NCBI GenBank assembly: GCA_024234855.1
Contig: JACKNN010000001.1
Coordinates: forward strand, 248,001 to 312,000
Direction of reading: 5' to 3'
Origin: Pseudomonadales bacterium
GTDB taxonomy: Bacteria > Pseudomonadota > Gammaproteobacteria > Pseudomonadales > Halieaceae
DNA length: 64,000 nucleotides
A model generated the notes under the pieces. The model ran no database searches, was not told where the DNA came from, and worked only from the letters and a program-made list of their open reading frames with translations. How positions within the stretch are numbered: the stretch's first letter is position 1; each line of letters begins with the position of its first letter. A program made the position numbers and the translations under genes. Below are positions 32,452-43,585 of this stretch, piece after piece.

Positions 32452-32484
32452 TAAAAAAACGCCAGGCCACTCGGCCTGGCGTTT
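32452..32484 (-). terminator. Rho-independent terminator of rpmE
   Basis: A perfect 12-bp inverted repeat (AAACGCCAGGCC at 32457-32468, GGCCTGGCGTTT at 32473-32484) with a 4-base loop is followed on the minus strand by an uninterrupted T run (seven T in all). It lies 38 bases after the rpmE stop. On the plus strand the trailing bases are GTTTGTTG, so weak bidirectional activity is possible. Confidence 0.92.
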
Positions 32485-32522
32485 GTTGCTGTAAGGTCGG
32501 CGTAGCGCGCCGGGCGAGCTGG

Positions 32523-32738
32523 CTAGCGCTTGGTGCCGCGATTGCCAAAACGCTTGTTGAAGCGGTCCACGCGACCTCCCGTGTCCATCACTTTCTGCTT
32601 GCCAGTGAAGAACGGATGACACTCGGAACAGACGTCAATATGAAGATCCGCGCACAGGGTAGAGCGGGTCATAACCTTATTGCCACAGCTGCAGGTTGCG
32701 GTCACAGCCTCATACTTGGGATGAATATCAGCTTTCAT
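32523..32738 (-). CDS. rpmE: 50S ribosomal protein L31, zinc-binding type
   Basis: RpmE (71 residues) begins [12 protein letters not shown] and holds the four zinc-binding cysteines of the C+ form (CSC at 16/18 and CSEC at 37/40), followed by [21 protein letters not shown] strong GAGGAG Shine-Dalgarno element lies just before the ATG at 32738, which decides the start although the frame is open upstream. As a C+ L31 it may serve as a zinc store, replaced by a zinc-free paralogue under zinc limitation; none is seen in this window. Confidence 0.97.
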   Translation of the reverse strand: MKADIHPKYEAVTATCSCGNKVMTRSTLCADLHIDVCSECHPFFTGKQKVMDTGGRVDRFNKRFGNRGTKR

Positions 32739-32950
32739 AATGAACTCCTCGTCAGCGGCGCCGCCACCCGATCCCTGCCGGGCACCGCGCCGAAAAATAG
32801 CCGCGCATCTTACCAGACACGGCCACAGAAGCAATAGCCGTTTTGCAGCACCTGGCACCATGCCAGCAACCGGTCGCATCGAGCGCTTTTGCCCCGCCGG
32901 TTTTGGTACACTGCCACCTCCTGTTAACCGCCAGCCCGCCAAGGGGCGCA

Positions 32951-35143
32951 ATGTCCGTACTTCGCCTCGCCATACCGTCCCCGTTGCGCCGCCTGTTCGA
33001 CTACCTGCCCCCCAGGGACATGAACGGTAGCGAAGCAGCCGGTTTGCAACCCGGCCTGCGCCTGTCCGTGCCCTTCGGTCGGCGCAAGGTCACCGGCTAC
33101 CTGGTGGAGGTATGCGAGGACAGCGACCTGCCACTGGCCAAGCTGAAACATGCCGATGCACTGCTGGACACCGTACCGCTGGTGCCGCCCACCCTGCTGC
33201 AACTGTGCGACTGGGCCGCCCGCTACTATCACCATCCGGCGGCCGAGGTACTGGGTGCCGCCTTCCCGCGCCCGCTGCGAGAGGGAAAGCCGCACCAGCC
33301 CGCCGGCAACCCCGGCTGGCGCCTGACCACCCGGGGCATGGGCCTGCCCGTGGGCGGGCTGCCCAGGTCGCCGCGGCAGGCCGAGGCGCTGGCACTGTTG
33401 CAAACTGCACCGGCGGTGAGCAACGCCCGGTTCCGGGAATGCGGGATCAGCGCCGCGGTGTTGCGCGAGCTGTGCAGCAAGGAACTGGTTGAAAAATGCA
33501 CGCTGGCAGAGGCGCCGATGGTGCCCAGCAGCAACCCCGGACTGACACTCAACCGCGAACAGGCCGCCGTCCTGTCCGCCCTGCTGGGGGTCCGGGAGGG
33601 TTTCAGTTGCCATTTGCTCGAGGGCGTGACCGGCGCCGGTAAAACCGAGGTATACCTGCAGTTGATCACCGATTGCCTGGCCCGCGGCAGGCAGGCGCTG
33701 GTGCTCATACCCGAAATCGGGCTCACCCCCCAGACGCTCGATCGCTTCCGCGCGCGCTTCAATGCCAGCATTGTCGTCCTCCACTCCGGCCTGGGGGAGG
33801 CCGAGCGCTACCGCTCGTGGGAAGCCGCCCGGGACGGCAGCGCGCATATCGTCATCGGCACCCGCTCTGCGGTATTCACCCCCCTGCGCGCGCCCGGCCT
33901 GATTATTGTCGACGAGGAACACGACGGTTCCTACAAGCAGCAGGATGGTTTTCGCTACTCCGCTCGGGACGTGGCGGTGAAACGCGGCCAGTTGGAAGAT
34001 GTCCCGGTGCTCCTGGGCAGTGCCACGCCATCGCTGGAGAGCCTCCACAATGTCGGCACCGGGCGCTATCAGCTGCACCGCCTCCGGCAGCGGGCCGGTG
34101 CCAGCGCCCTGCCGACCATCGCAGCTGTCGATTTAAGGCGACAGGCACTGCAGGCGGGCCTGTCTGGCCCGCTGCTCACCGCCATTGAGCACAGGCTGGC
34201 TGCGGGCCAGCAGGTCCTTCTGTTCCTGAATCGACGGGGCTACGCCCCCACACTGCAGTGCCACGATTGCGGCTGGGTCGCCGAATGTCGCGCCTGCGAT
34301 GCCAGGCTCACCGTACATCGCCGGCCGGCGTGCTTGCGCTGTCACCACTGCGGCGCCACCCACGCAATACCCCGGCAATGCCCCGACTGCCATGGCGCCA
34401 GCCTGATGGCGGCCGGACTGGGCACCGAGCAAACCGAGGACTTCCTGCGCCACCGGTTCGGCCAGTGGCCGATTTTTCGGGTGGACAGCGACTCCATGCA
34501 GGGCCGGCATGCCATGGGCGAGCTGGTGGCAAAGATCAATCAGGGACAGCCCGGAATCCTGCTGGGAACGCAAATGCTGACCAAGGGGCACCATTTTCCC
34601 GCAGTCGGACTGGTGGCGGTAATTGACGCAGATGCAATGCTGTTCAGCGCGGATTTTCGCGGTGAAGAGCGGATGGCCCAGTTGCTGACCCAGGTCGCGG
34701 GCAGGGCAGGGCGGGCGGGTGTACCGGGCGAGGTCATGCTGCAAACCCACTACCCCGATCATCCGGCGGTGCAGGCCATGCTGAACGTGGAATACGGCGA
34801 CCAGGCGCGGGCGATGCTGCTCAACCGCCAGGCCGCGGGCATGCCGCCGGCGGGCCAGCTGATGATAGTGCGCAGCGACTGCAGCGACCCCGCCTACGGT
34901 GAAAAATTCCTGCAAACGCTGCGCGACAGGGTCGCGCTGCCCCCCGGTGCCCGACTGATTGGCCCCTTGCCCTCGCCCATGCAACGGCGGGCCGGCAAGT
35001 TCCGCTGCCAACTGATTTTGCTGGCGCCGGATCGCAGGACGGTGCAGCTTGCAACCGGTGCCCTGGTAGCACAGGCAGAAGTGATGCCCGCGCGCCACGG
35101 CCTCAAATGGTCGGTCGATGTAGACCCGCAGGACCTGTACTGA
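32951..35143 (+). CDS. priA: Primosomal replication helicase PriA
   Basis: PriA (730 residues) restarts stalled replication forks. The N-terminal DNA-binding domain begins [19 protein letters not shown]. The helicase core has Walker [13 protein letters not shown], the DEEH box in [21 protein letters not shown], and eight zinc-ligand cysteines in [13 protein letters not shown] and [11 protein letters not shown]...[25 protein letters not shown] and [18 protein letters not shown] are late helicase motifs. The start at 32951 has AAGGGGC upstream. It diverges from rpmE as in many gammaproteobacteria. Confidence 0.96.
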   Translation: MSVLRLAIPSPLRRLFDYLPPRDMNGSEAAGLQPGLRLSVPFGRRKVTGYLVEVCEDSDLPLAKLKHADALLDTVPLVPPTLLQLCDWAARYYHHPAAEVLGAAFPRPLREGKPHQPAGNPGWRLTTRGMGLPVGGLPRSPRQAEALALLQTAPAVSNARFRECGISAAVLRELCSKELVEKCTLAEAPMVPSSNPGLTLNREQAAVLSALLGVREGFSCHLLEGVTGAGKTEVYLQLITDCLARGRQALVLIPEIGLTPQTLDRFRARFNASIVVLHSGLGEAERYRSWEAARDGSAHIVIGTRSAVFTPLRAPGLIIVDEEHDGSYKQQDGFRYSARDVAVKRGQLEDVPVLLGSATPSLESLHNVGTGRYQLHRLRQRAGASALPTIAAVDLRRQALQAGLSGPLLTAIEHRLAAGQQVLLFLNRRGYAPTLQCHDCGWVAECRACDARLTVHRRPACLRCHHCGATHAIPRQCPDCHGASLMAAGLGTEQTEDFLRHRFGQWPIFRVDSDSMQGRHAMGELVAKINQGQPGILLGTQMLTKGHHFPAVGLVAVIDADAMLFSADFRGEERMAQLLTQVAGRAGRAGVPGEVMLQTHYPDHPAVQAMLNVEYGDQARAMLLNRQAAGMPPAGQLMIVRSDCSDPAYGEKFLQTLRDRVALPPGARLIGPLPSPMQRRAGKFRCQLILLAPDRRTVQLATGALVAQAEVMPARHGLKWSVDVDPQDLY

Positions 35144-35144
35144 C

Positions 35145-35191
35145 GCCGGGGCACGATGGCCCCGGCGGCTCGTCCCGCCCGCCGGGCGCTT
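35145..35191 (+). other. GC-rich hairpins after priA, possible weak terminator
   Basis: Just past the priA stop, GCCGGGGC (35145-35152) can pair with GCCCCGGC across a 6-base loop, and CGCCCG pairs with CGGGCG shortly after, followed by CTTTAG. A third hairpin, GCCGGGCT/AGCCCGGC, lies at about 35231-35251 before argS. None has a proper T run, so these may be attenuating or processing structures rather than terminators. Confidence 0.3.
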
Positions 35192-35286
35192 TAGTCTAGC
35201 CACAGCCCGCCCATATAAGGATAATGGCCCGCCGGGCTCCGGGAGCCCGGCAACCCAACGAAGAAACTCAGGTGTACTCCCTCGCA

Positions 35287-36972
35287 ATGAAGGAACAACT
35301 TACCCAGCTCATACTGCAGGCGCTGGACACATTGGTGGTCCAGGGTCATTTGCCCGGCGATATCCCTACCCGGGTTCAGATTGACCGGACCCGCGACCCG
35401 AGCCACGGTGACCTGGCGAGCAACGTTGCGCTGGGCCTGGCCAAGGCGGCGGGGCGCAAACCCCGCGACCTTGCCACCCTGATCTGCCAGGCCCTGCCGC
35501 AAGCCGATTTTATCGCCCGCACCGAGATTGCGGGGCCGGGTTTTATCAACTTCTTCCTCTCCGGCGCCAGCAACCTGGCAGTGGTGGAACGCATCCTGGC
35601 ACAGGGCGAAGCCTTCGGAACCAGCGACACCGGGGCGGGGCGCAAGGTGCAGGTGGAATACGTGTCCGCCAACCCCACCGGCCCGCTGCACGTGGGCCAC
35701 GGTCGGGGGGCGGCGGTCGGCGATTGCATCTGTCGCCTGCTGGAGGCCACCGGCTGGAACGTCAGCCGCGAGTTCTATTACAACGACGCGGGCCAGCAGA
35801 TCAGCAACCTGGCCCTGTCGGTGCAGGCCCGCTGCAGGGGCCTGGGTCCGGACGACCCCGGCTGGCCGGCGGACGGCTACCGCGGAGACTATATCGAGGA
35901 TGTCGCCAAAGCCTACCTGCGCGGCGACCGGATCGATGCGACCGACCAGCACGTGAGCAGCGCTGCCGACCCGGACGACCTGGATGACATCCGCCGCTTT
36001 GCGGTGGCCTACCTGCGGCGCGAGCAGGACCTGGACCTGCAGGCGTTCGCGGTGCACTTCGACAATTACTTCCTGGAGTCCTCCCTGTACGAGAACGGCG
36101 AAGTGGACGCCACCGTACAACGCCTGATCGCCTGCGGACATACCTACGAGCAGGACGGGGCCCTGTGGTTACGAACAACCGCTTTCGGCGATGACAAAGA
36201 CCGGGTCATGCGCAAGAGCGAGGGTGGCTACACCTATTTCCTGCCGGATGTGGCCTACCACCTGAACAAGTGGAACCGGGGCTTCGAGCGGGTCATCAAT
36301 GAGCAGGGGGCGGACCACCACAGCACGGTGACCCGGGTGCGGGCTGGCCTGCAGGCACTCGAATCGGGGATTCCCGAGGGCTGGCCGGATTACGTCCTGC
36401 ACCAGATGGTGACCGTGATGCGCGATGGCGAGGAGGTCAAACTGTCCAAGCGGGCGGGCAGCTACGTCACCCTGCGGGACCTGATAGACGAGGTGGGGCG
36501 CGATGCCACGCGTTTCTTCCTCGCGGCGCGCTCGGCCAGCTCCCAGCTGACCTTCGATATCAATCTGGCACTGTCCCAGAGCAACGACAATCCGGTGTAT
36601 TACATCCAGTACGCTCATGCCCGGGCCTGCAGCGTCAAGCGCAAACTGGCCGAGCAGGGTTGGGAATGGCACGCCACCGCAGCCCTGCCGCACCTGGCAG
36701 CGCTGGCGGAGGAGCAGGAAAAAGCCCTGCTGCGGCAACTGGACCGGTACCCGGAAATCGTGGCGGCGGCGGCGACCGCCAGCGAACCTCACGGCATCGC
36801 CACTTACCTGCGCGAGCTGGCGGGCGACTTTCACACCTGTTATAACGCCCACAAGGTACTGGTGGATGAACCCGCCCTGCGCAATGCCCGTGTCGCCCTG
36901 TGCGAGGCGGTGCGCCAGGTGATTGCCAATGGCCTCGGCCTGCTGGGGGTTTCGGCCCCGGAGACGATGTAA
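35287..36972 (+). CDS. argS: Arginyl-tRNA synthetase
   Basis: ArgS (561 residues) is a class I aminoacyl-tRNA synthetase. It has the N-terminal additional domain ([26 protein letters not shown]), [24 protein letters not shown] carrying the HIGH-type motif (HVGH), and [33 protein letters not shown] in place of KMSKS. The C-terminal DALR anticodon-binding domain ends [12 protein letters not shown]. The ATG at 35287 matches Pseudomonas ArgS (MKxxxxQLI). A GTG at 35272 is an alternative, as no strong Shine-Dalgarno separates them. Confidence 0.96.
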   Translation: MKEQLTQLILQALDTLVVQGHLPGDIPTRVQIDRTRDPSHGDLASNVALGLAKAAGRKPRDLATLICQALPQADFIARTEIAGPGFINFFLSGASNLAVVERILAQGEAFGTSDTGAGRKVQVEYVSANPTGPLHVGHGRGAAVGDCICRLLEATGWNVSREFYYNDAGQQISNLALSVQARCRGLGPDDPGWPADGYRGDYIEDVAKAYLRGDRIDATDQHVSSAADPDDLDDIRRFAVAYLRREQDLDLQAFAVHFDNYFLESSLYENGEVDATVQRLIACGHTYEQDGALWLRTTAFGDDKDRVMRKSEGGYTYFLPDVAYHLNKWNRGFERVINEQGADHHSTVTRVRAGLQALESGIPEGWPDYVLHQMVTVMRDGEEVKLSKRAGSYVTLRDLIDEVGRDATRFFLAARSASSQLTFDINLALSQSNDNPVYYIQYAHARACSVKRKLAEQGWEWHATAALPHLAALAEEQEKALLRQLDRYPEIVAAAATASEPHGIATYLRELAGDFHTCYNAHKVLVDEPALRNARVALCEAVRQVIANGLGLLGVSAPETM

Positions 36973-36975
36973 GCC

Positions 36976-37569
36976 ATGGCCAGGGATTACGCCAAGACCC
37001 GCCCCGGTACCCGGGCGCCGGCAGCGAAGAAGTCCCCCCGGCAACGCCAGGAAGGATCCTCCAGGACGAGCCCGGGCGCCCGTCCCGGCAGCGGCTGGCG
37101 CTTCTATTTCGCGGGACTGCTGAGCGGTATTTTCTTCAGCTTCCTGCTGTACCTCGGCACACTGCCCGCCACTGACAGCCCCGCGCCGGGGCCCGAAGCG
37201 AACGCGGCGGCGACCGTACCTGCCGAGCCGCCCAAGCCGCATTTCGACTTCTACACCATGCTGCCCCAGCAGACCCTCGACGGGCCGGTCGAGCCGGCGG
37301 AAGTAGCCAACCCGCCGCCGGGCTCGCCACAGGAGTCCTACCTGTTGCAGGCCGGCTCTTTCCGCCAGCGCGAAGACGCCGACCGGCGCCGGGCCGAGCT
37401 GTTGTTGCTGGGACTTGAACCCAGCGTGGAAGAGACCAGCAGCGACAACGGCCGCTGGTTCCGGGTCTACCTGGGTCCGTTTTCGTCCCACCCCGAAATG
37501 ACCCGGGCGCGCAGCCTGACTGCCGCGCAGGACATCGACACGCTGCTGTTGAAACGCGGCACACCCTGA
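36976..37569 (+). CDS. SPOR-domain cell-division protein (FtsN-like)
   Basis: This 197-residue protein has a basic cytoplasmic N-terminus (residues 1-38), one membrane helix (WRFYFAGLLSGIFFSFLLYLG), a proline/alanine-rich periplasmic linker and a C-terminal SPOR domain (YLLQAGSFRQREDADRRRAELLLLG ... WFRVYLGPFSSHPEM). SPOR domains bind denuded septal glycan, and the layout is that of FtsN. The gene sits between argS and hslV, where Pseudomonas has its FtsN-like SPOR gene. It starts 3 bases after argS. Confidence 0.88.
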   Translation: MARDYAKTRPGTRAPAAKKSPRQRQEGSSRTSPGARPGSGWRFYFAGLLSGIFFSFLLYLGTLPATDSPAPGPEANAAATVPAEPPKPHFDFYTMLPQQTLDGPVEPAEVANPPPGSPQESYLLQAGSFRQREDADRRRAELLLLGLEPSVEETSSDNGRWFRVYLGPFSSHPEMTRARSLTAAQDIDTLLLKRGTP

Positions 37570-37687
37570 TGTACCCGGACGCGGACCTTGAATTTTCAGG
37601 GCCCGCTCCCCATATCTGCCTGACCGGGGGCCGGGGAGGTTTCGGGTCTTCACCTATTTGACGGGCGCCCAGGGCAGGAGAACCAGC

Positions 37688-38227
37688 GTGGAACAATTCA
37701 GAGGTACAACCATTCTCTCGGTACGACGCGGCAACAGCGTGGTGATAGGCGGGGATGGCCAGGTCTCCATGGGCAATACCGTCATGAAGGGCAATGCGCG
37801 CAAGGTGCGGCGCCTGCACAAGGACCAGGTCATCGCCGGGTTTGCCGGCGGCACCGCAGATGCCTTCACCCTGTTTGAGCTATTCGAGGCCCAGTTGGAC
37901 AAGCACCAGGGGCACCTGGTGCGCTCGGCGGTAGAGCTGGCCAAGGCCTGGCGCACCGAGCGCTCCCTGCGGCGGCTGGAGGCACTGCTGGCGGTGGCCG
38001 ACAGGAACACCTCCCTGATCATCACCGGCAACGGCGACGTGATAGAGCCCGAGGACAACCTGATAGCCATCGGCTCGGGCGGCCCCTTCGCCCAGGCCGC
38101 GGCCAGGGCCCTGCTGGACAATACCGACCTGGATGCCCGGTCGATTGTCGAGAAAGGCCTGGGTATCGCCGGCGATATCTGTATCTACACCAACCATAAC
38201 CGCACCATAGAACAACTGGATTTTTAG
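37688..38227 (+). CDS. hslV: ATP-dependent protease peptidase subunit HslV
   Basis: HslV (179 residues) is the proteasome-like threonine peptidase of the HslUV complex. The catalytic N-terminal threonine is Thr7 in the TTILSVRRG motif, after a 6-residue propeptide (MEQFRG) that must be removed. [23 protein letters not shown] and [16 protein letters not shown] are typical. The start is GTG at 37688 with AGGAGAA upstream. It is followed 4 bases later by hslU in a two-gene operon. Confidence 0.96.
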   Translation: MEQFRGTTILSVRRGNSVVIGGDGQVSMGNTVMKGNARKVRRLHKDQVIAGFAGGTADAFTLFELFEAQLDKHQGHLVRSAVELAKAWRTERSLRRLEALLAVADRNTSLIITGNGDVIEPEDNLIAIGSGGPFAQAAARALLDNTDLDARSIVEKGLGIAGDICIYTNHNRTIEQLDF

Positions 38228-38231
38228 CCCT

Positions 38232-39554
38232 ATGTCCGATATGACCCCCCGCGAGATCGTCCACGAACTCGACAAGCACATCATCGGCCAGGATGAGGCC
38301 AAACGCGCCGTGGCCATCGCCCTGCGCAATCGCTGGCGCCGCATGCAACTGCCGGAGGAACTGCGGGCGGAAATCACCCCCAAGAACATTCTCATGATCG
38401 GACCCACCGGCGTCGGCAAAACCGAGATCGCCCGCCGGCTGGCCAAGCTGGCGAACGCGCCTTTCGTCAAGGTGGAGGCCACCAAATTCACCGAGGTGGG
38501 CTATGTCGGGCGCGACGTCGACTCCATTGTGCGCGACCTGGTGGATGTGTCGGTAAAAATGCTGCGGGAGCAGGAAATGAGCCGCGTGCGTTTTCGCGCC
38601 GAGGAGATGGCGGAGGAGCGCATCCTGGATATCCTGCTGCCGCCCGCCCGCAACGCCGAGGCGGAATCGGGCGCCGGTACCCGCCAGCTGCTGCGCAAGA
38701 AACTGCGCGAGGGTGAGCTCGACCAGAAGGAGATAGAGGTGGACATCAGTACGCGCGCCTCGGCGGTCGAAATCATGGCGCCCCCGGGTATGGAAGAGAT
38801 GACCAACCAGCTGCAGAGCATGTTTTCCAATATGTCACGGCAACAGTCGAAAACCAGGAAAATGCCGATCAAGGCCGCGCTTGCGGCGCTCGTTGACGAA
38901 GAAGCGGCCAAAATGGTCAACGAGGACGAACTCAAGCAAAAAGCCGTCGCCGCGGCCGAGCAGAACGGCATCGTCTTCATCGACGAACTCGACAAGGTGG
39001 CCAAGCGCAGCGAGGGCGCCGGCGCCGATGTCTCGCGCGAGGGCGTGCAGCGCGACCTGCTGCCGCTGATCGAGGGCTCCACGGTCAGCACCAAGCACGG
39101 CATGATCAAGACTGACCACATCCTGTTTATCGCCTCCGGCGCCTTCCACCTGGCCCGGCCGTCGGACCTGATTCCCGAGCTGCAGGGGCGGTTGCCGATC
39201 CGGGTGGAACTTTCCGCCCTGACGCCGGATGATTTCGAACGCATCCTGACCGAGCCCAACGCCTCCCTGACCGAACAGTACCAGGCCCTGCTGGCAACCG
39301 AGGGACTGCAGGTGGAGTTCACCGCCGACGGCCTGCGCCGCATTGCGGAGACCGCCTGGCAGGTGAATGAAAGGACCGAGAATATCGGTGCCCGCCGCCT
39401 CCATACCGTGATGGAGCGCCTGCTGGAGGAGAGCTCATTCACCGCCGCGGACTCCGGCCTTAAACACCAGCCACTGCAGGTGGATGCCGCCTACGTCGAC
39501 AGCCAGCTCGAGGCACTGAGTGCCAACGAGGACCTGTCCCGCTTCATCTTGTAA
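38232..39554 (+). CDS. hslU: HslUV protease ATPase subunit HslU
   Basis: HslU (440 residues) is the AAA+ unfoldase that feeds proteins to HslV. It contains [33 protein letters not shown], Walker [17 protein letters not shown], the [14 protein letters not shown] pore loop, the intermediate domain (about 110-240), Walker [14 protein letters not shown], and the sensor-2 region with [18 protein letters not shown]. The C-terminus [10 protein letters not shown] is the HslV-activating tail. Confidence 0.97.
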   Translation: MSDMTPREIVHELDKHIIGQDEAKRAVAIALRNRWRRMQLPEELRAEITPKNILMIGPTGVGKTEIARRLAKLANAPFVKVEATKFTEVGYVGRDVDSIVRDLVDVSVKMLREQEMSRVRFRAEEMAEERILDILLPPARNAEAESGAGTRQLLRKKLREGELDQKEIEVDISTRASAVEIMAPPGMEEMTNQLQSMFSNMSRQQSKTRKMPIKAALAALVDEEAAKMVNEDELKQKAVAAAEQNGIVFIDELDKVAKRSEGAGADVSREGVQRDLLPLIEGSTVSTKHGMIKTDHILFIASGAFHLARPSDLIPELQGRLPIRVELSALTPDDFERILTEPNASLTEQYQALLATEGLQVEFTADGLRRIAETAWQVNERTENIGARRLHTVMERLLEESSFTAADSGLKHQPLQVDAAYVDSQLEALSANEDLSRFIL

Positions 39555-39567
39555 GGAGGACCGCCTC

Positions 39568-39960
39568 ATGCCGGCAAACGACTGCAGACCCGTAGGCATC
39601 AAATTGCACCAGCGCTCGCGGGAACTGGAACTGGATTACGCCGGGGGAGAGTGCTATCGACTGCCCTGCGAGTACCTGCGCGTCTATTCCCCCTCGGCGG
39701 AGGTGCGGGGTCATGGCAGCGGTCAGGAGACCCTGCAAACCGGCAAGCTGACCGTCGGAATCACCGCGATCAATCCCGTCGGCCGCTACGCCCTGCAACT
39801 GGTATTCGATGACGGCCACGACACCGGCCTGTACTCCTGGGATTACCTGTACGAGCTGTGTACCGGGCAGGCCCAGCGCTGGCAGGACTATCTCGAGCGC
39901 CTGGAGCAGGCTGGCGCAAGTCGCGATCCCGACGTCCAGGTCATCCAGTTCCAGCCCTGA
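39568..39960 (+). CDS. DUF971 family protein
   Basis: This 130-residue protein has the DUF971 fold related to the N-terminal domain of gamma-butyrobetaine hydroxylases: GIKLHQRSRELELDYAGGECYRLPCEYLRVYSPSAEVRGHG, later VGRYALQLVFDDGHDTGLYSWDYLYEL. The function is unknown; in eukaryotic relatives the domain binds zinc or iron-sulfur-linked partners. A strong AAGGAGGA ribosome site at 39553-39560 fixes the start and overlaps the hslU stop codon, so it is cotranscribed with hslVU, as in Pseudomonas. Confidence 0.9.
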   Translation: MPANDCRPVGIKLHQRSRELELDYAGGECYRLPCEYLRVYSPSAEVRGHGSGQETLQTGKLTVGITAINPVGRYALQLVFDDGHDTGLYSWDYLYELCTGQAQRWQDYLERLEQAGASRDPDVQVIQFQP

Positions 39961-40040
39961 ACCGTCGCCGTAAAGCAACCTGACCCGGACGGCTACATCG
40001 CGCTACAATACGCGCTCCACGGCGGCAGGGCGCAAACCCC

Positions 40041-40790
40041 ATGAGCGACAAGAACACGACACACTTCGGCTATAAGGAGGTCGACACCCAGGCCAAGGCG
40101 AGCATGGTGGCCGAGGTGTTCCACTCGGTGGCCTCGCGCTACGACCTGATGAATGACCTCATGTCCGCCGGTATTCACCGGGTCTGGAAGCGCTTCACTA
40201 TTGAGCTCAGCGGTGTGCGCCGGGGCAACGCGGTGCTGGACATCGCCGGCGGCACCGGCGATCTGGCCGCCCGCTTTGCCGAGATCGTCGGCCCCACCGG
40301 CCGCGTGGTGCTGGCGGACATCAACGACTCCATGCTCAAGGTTGGGCGCGACAAGCTGCTCGACAACGGCCTGCTGGGCAACCTCGAGTTTGTGCAGGCA
40401 GACGCCCAGAGCCTGCCCTTTCCCGACGACAGTTTCGACTGCGTCACGATCGCCTTCGGCCTGCGCAACGTCACCGACAAGGACGCCGCGCTGCGCTCCA
40501 TGCTGCGCGTGCTCAAGCCCGGCGGGCGCCTGCTGGTACTGGAATTCTCCAAGCCGGCCAATCCCCTGCTGAGCAAGGCCTACGACACCTATTCCTTCAA
40601 GGTGCTGCCCCTGATGGGCAGGCTGGTGGCGAATGACGCCGAAAGCTACCAGTACCTGGCCGAGTCCATTCGCATGCACCCCGACCAGGAGACGCTCAAG
40701 GAGATGATGGAGGATGCGGGCTTCAGCCGCTGCGAATTCCACAATATGACCGGCGGCGTGGTAGCGCTGCACAAGGGAGTCAAGGCCTAG
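40041..40790 (+). CDS. ubiE: Ubiquinone/menaquinone C-methyltransferase UbiE
   Basis: UbiE (249 residues) methylates the benzoquinol ring (C2) in ubiquinone synthesis. [43 protein letters not shown] is the family signature start. It is followed by SAM motif [16 protein letters not shown] and [34 protein letters not shown]. It heads a ubiE-ubiJ-ubiB cluster. The window has no pha genes between DUF971 and ubiE. Confidence 0.97.
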   Translation: MSDKNTTHFGYKEVDTQAKASMVAEVFHSVASRYDLMNDLMSAGIHRVWKRFTIELSGVRRGNAVLDIAGGTGDLAARFAEIVGPTGRVVLADINDSMLKVGRDKLLDNGLLGNLEFVQADAQSLPFPDDSFDCVTIAFGLRNVTDKDAALRSMLRVLKPGGRLLVLEFSKPANPLLSKAYDTYSFKVLPLMGRLVANDAESYQYLAESIRMHPDQETLKEMMEDAGFSRCEFHNMTGGVVALHKGVKA

Positions 40791-40832
40791 CCGCCTGCTG
40801 ACAATGCCTGGGCCAGCTGTGAAAACAAAAGT

Positions 40833-41474
40833 ATGAAGCCAGTCATTGACCCCGCGCTGCACACGGCGATCCTGGCCGCGGTGGAACGCGTGATCAACCG
40901 GGCACTGGCGCTGGCCCCCGACAGCGCGGCCGGCCTCGATGCGCTGTCCGACTGCGTATTCGCAGTGCACTGCACAGCGCCACCACTGGATGTGTACCTG
41001 CAGCCCGGAGCGGGCAAAGTGCGCCTGATGGGAATCTACGAGGGCCCCGTTACCACCAGCGTGCGGGGGGTAGCCTCGGACTTTGCCGAGCTGGCGAGCG
41101 CAAAAGACCCCGCATCCACCCTGATCAATGGGTGTATCGAACTGAAAGGGGACAGCGCGCCCCTGATCGAGCTGCAGAAAATTATCGCGGCGCTGCAGAT
41201 CGACTGGGAGGCACCGCTGGTGGACACCCTGGGCGATGTGGCCGGACACCAGTTGGCGCAGTTGCTGCGCGGCGCCTACGGCTGGGGGCGGCAGGCATCA
41301 ACCGGCCTCGGCCGGCAGCTGGAGGAGTTTATCCACGAGGAGGCCCGACTCAGTCCTCCCCGACTGGAACTGGAGGATTTCTACCGCGACGTCCAGCAAC
41401 TGGGCCTGCGGGTAGAGCGACTGCAGTCACGCACCCAGCGCCTGCGCAAGCGCCTGCAGCAACTGCGCGGGTAG
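40833..41474 (+). CDS. ubiJ: Ubiquinone biosynthesis accessory factor UbiJ
   Basis: UbiJ (213 residues) carries an N-terminal SCP2 lipid-binding domain ([33 protein letters not shown]) and a C-terminal charged coiled-coil helix ([30 protein letters not shown]). It organises the soluble Ubi complex with UbiK and binds quinone intermediates. Its position between ubiE and ubiB supports the call, as sequence conservation in this family is low. Confidence 0.9.
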   Translation: MKPVIDPALHTAILAAVERVINRALALAPDSAAGLDALSDCVFAVHCTAPPLDVYLQPGAGKVRLMGIYEGPVTTSVRGVASDFAELASAKDPASTLINGCIELKGDSAPLIELQKIIAALQIDWEAPLVDTLGDVAGHQLAQLLRGAYGWGRQASTGLGRQLEEFIHEEARLSPPRLELEDFYRDVQQLGLRVERLQSRTQRLRKRLQQLRG

Positions 41475-41485
41475 ACGAACCGGCC

Positions 41486-43129
41486 ATGTCCCGCATAACC
41501 CGCCTGGTCACTATTTTTCGCATCGTCGGTCGCTACCGGCTGGACGAGCTCGTCGATACCGAACGCCTGGGCCGGGCGCCCCGCCTGGCACTGGCCCTGA
41601 TGCCCTGGCGCCTGCACCAGGTACCGCAGCTGCCCCGCGGCGTGCGCCTGCGGCGGGCTCTGGAGGAACTCGGGCCCGTTTTCATCAAGTTCGGCCAGAT
41701 GCTGTCGACCCGCCGCGACCTGTTGCCGGCCGACATCGCCGATGAGCTGGCCATGCTGCAGGACAAGGTGCCGCCCTTTCCGGAGCAGCAGTCCATCGCC
41801 ATTATTGAAAAGGGGCTGGGCAAGCCCGTGGCGGAACTGTTCGCCAGCTTCGACGCCAGGCCCATGGCATCGGCCTCGGTCGCCCAGGTACACGCCGCCA
41901 CCCTGCACAGCGGCGAAAAAGTGGTGGTCAAGGTCATCCGGCCCGACATCGAGCCGATCATCCGCCAGGATCTCGCGTTGATGTTCACCCTGGCCAGACT
42001 GGTGGCCCGCTACGTGCCGGCGGGCCGGCGCCTGCGTCCGGTGGAAGTCGTGGCCGACTACCAATTCATTATCCTGGATGAGCTGGACCTGGGTCGGGAG
42101 GCGGCCAACGCCTGCCAGCTGCGCCGCAACTTCGAGAACAGTAAGCTGGTTTATGTGCCGCAGGTGTACTGGGATTACACCTGCCGCAACGTCTTCGTTA
42201 TGGAGCGGATCTCGGGTATCCCCGTCACCGACATGGCCGCACTGCAGGCCCGCGGCACCGACCTGAAACTGTTGGCCGAACGCGGCGTCGAGATCTTTTT
42301 CACCCAGGTGTTCCGCGACAGCTTCTTTCACGCTGACATGCACCCGGGTAATATTTTTGTCGATGCTACAGACCCGGCAGACCCCACCTACATCGCCGTC
42401 GACTGCGCGATCATCGGCAGCCTCAGCGACTCGGATCAGTACTACCTGGCCCGCAACCTGCTCAGCATTTTTCGTCGCGATTACCGCGAGGTGGCCCAGC
42501 TGCACGTGGAATGCGGCTGGGTTCCCCCCCAGACCCGGGTGCAGGATTTCGAGTCGGCCATGCGGGCGGTGTGCGAACCGGTATTCGAGCGCCCCATCGG
42601 CGAGATCTCCTTCGGCCAGTTGCTGATCTACCTGTTTCGCACCGCCGGGCGCTTCGACATGCACATCCAGCCGTCGCTGGTGCTGCTGCAGAAGACCATG
42701 CTCAATATCGAGGGCCTGGGGCGGCAGCTCTACCCCGGCCTCAACCTGTGGGACACCGCCAAGCCCTTCCTGGAGGACTGGGTCCAGGAGCGCTATTCGC
42801 CCCAGTCCTTCCTGCGCCGCCTGCAACGCCAGGCGCCCTCCTGGCTTGAGCAGTTACCGCAGCTGCCCGACGTGGTGCTCGACAACCTGCAGCAGTCCCG
42901 CGACGGCGACCTCCGCTTTGCCCGGCCTCAGCACCGGGAGGAGACGCAGCAGCTGCAGTCGGGCGAGAAGACCCGCCGCCATCGCCGCCAGCTGCTGGCG
43001 GGCCTGGCCTGCCTGGGAGCGGCGATAACCGCGGTTCCCGGCGGTTGGCAGCTGCTCGCGGCGGCGCCTCCGGTCAGCTGGTTGCTGGGGGGGCTGGCAC
43101 TGGCCCTGCTGTGGCCGCGCGACAACTGA
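41486..43129 (+). CDS. ubiB: Ubiquinone biosynthesis regulatory kinase-like UbiB
   Basis: UbiB (547 residues) is an atypical ADCK/ABC1 ATPase needed for ubiquinone synthesis. The KxGQ motif lies in [34 protein letters not shown], the Ala-rich loop in [12 protein letters not shown], and the catalytic region in [14 protein letters not shown]. The usual DFG is replaced by VDCAIIGSL, which is common in UbiB. Two C-terminal hydrophobic segments ([29 protein letters not shown]) anchor it in the membrane. The start at 41486 lies 12 bases after ubiJ. Confidence 0.96.
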   Translation: MSRITRLVTIFRIVGRYRLDELVDTERLGRAPRLALALMPWRLHQVPQLPRGVRLRRALEELGPVFIKFGQMLSTRRDLLPADIADELAMLQDKVPPFPEQQSIAIIEKGLGKPVAELFASFDARPMASASVAQVHAATLHSGEKVVVKVIRPDIEPIIRQDLALMFTLARLVARYVPAGRRLRPVEVVADYQFIILDELDLGREAANACQLRRNFENSKLVYVPQVYWDYTCRNVFVMERISGIPVTDMAALQARGTDLKLLAERGVEIFFTQVFRDSFFHADMHPGNIFVDATDPADPTYIAVDCAIIGSLSDSDQYYLARNLLSIFRRDYREVAQLHVECGWVPPQTRVQDFESAMRAVCEPVFERPIGEISFGQLLIYLFRTAGRFDMHIQPSLVLLQKTMLNIEGLGRQLYPGLNLWDTAKPFLEDWVQERYSPQSFLRRLQRQAPSWLEQLPQLPDVVLDNLQQSRDGDLRFARPQHREETQQLQSGEKTRRHRRQLLAGLACLGAAITAVPGGWQLLAAAPPVSWLLGGLALALLWPRDN

Positions 43130-43183
43130 GCATGTGCCGGCAACGGCCCTGTGTCATAATATGCGGCCACGGAGAGTAGTGTA

Positions 43184-43585
43184 ATGAACGCAGCGGGCGA
43201 ATTAACCCGGGACATCAGCTGGAATGACCAGGGGCTCGTTCCAGCCATCGCCCAGGACTGGCAGACCGGGGAGGTGCTGATGCTCGCCTGGATGAATCGG
43301 GAGGCCCTGGAACTGACGCTCAGCGAGGGCCGGGCTATTTACTGGTCCCGCTCCCGCCAGGCGCTCTGGCGCAAGGGCGAGGAGTCGGGCCACGTGCAAC
43401 AGCTGAAGGAGCTGCGCATCGACTGCGACGCCGATGCCGTGTTGATCAAGGTGGAGCAGCTGGGCGGCATAGCCTGCCACACCGGTCGCCGCAGTTGCTT
43501 TTACCGCAGGTACGATCAGGGCGCCTGGCAGGTGACCGATGAGGTCGTCCGGTCGCCGGAGGCCATATACGGGAAATCATCATGA
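43184..43585 (+). CDS. hisI: Phosphoribosyl-AMP cyclohydrolase HisI
   Basis: HisI (133 residues) opens the adenine ring of phosphoribosyl-AMP in histidine synthesis. It has [38 protein letters not shown], then the metal-binding [29 protein letters not shown]. HisI and HisE are separate proteins here, as in Pseudomonas, and not fused. The start is ATG at 43184, and the stop overlaps the hisE start by 4 bases. Confidence 0.97.
   Translation: MNAAGELTRDISWNDQGLVPAIAQDWQTGEVLMLAWMNREALELTLSEGRAIYWSRSRQALWRKGEESGHVQQLKELRIDCDADAVLIKVEQLGGIACHTGRRSCFYRRYDQGAWQVTDEVVRSPEAIYGKSS

Noticed and set aside
35145..35251. priA-argS hairpins read as a riboswitch or T-box
   Set aside because: Only short perfect GC stems are present, with no T-box or known riboswitch core.
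41381..42826. A 481-codon open frame on the minus strand over ubiB
   Set aside because: Shadow of ubiB, which shows all family motifs in the other frame.
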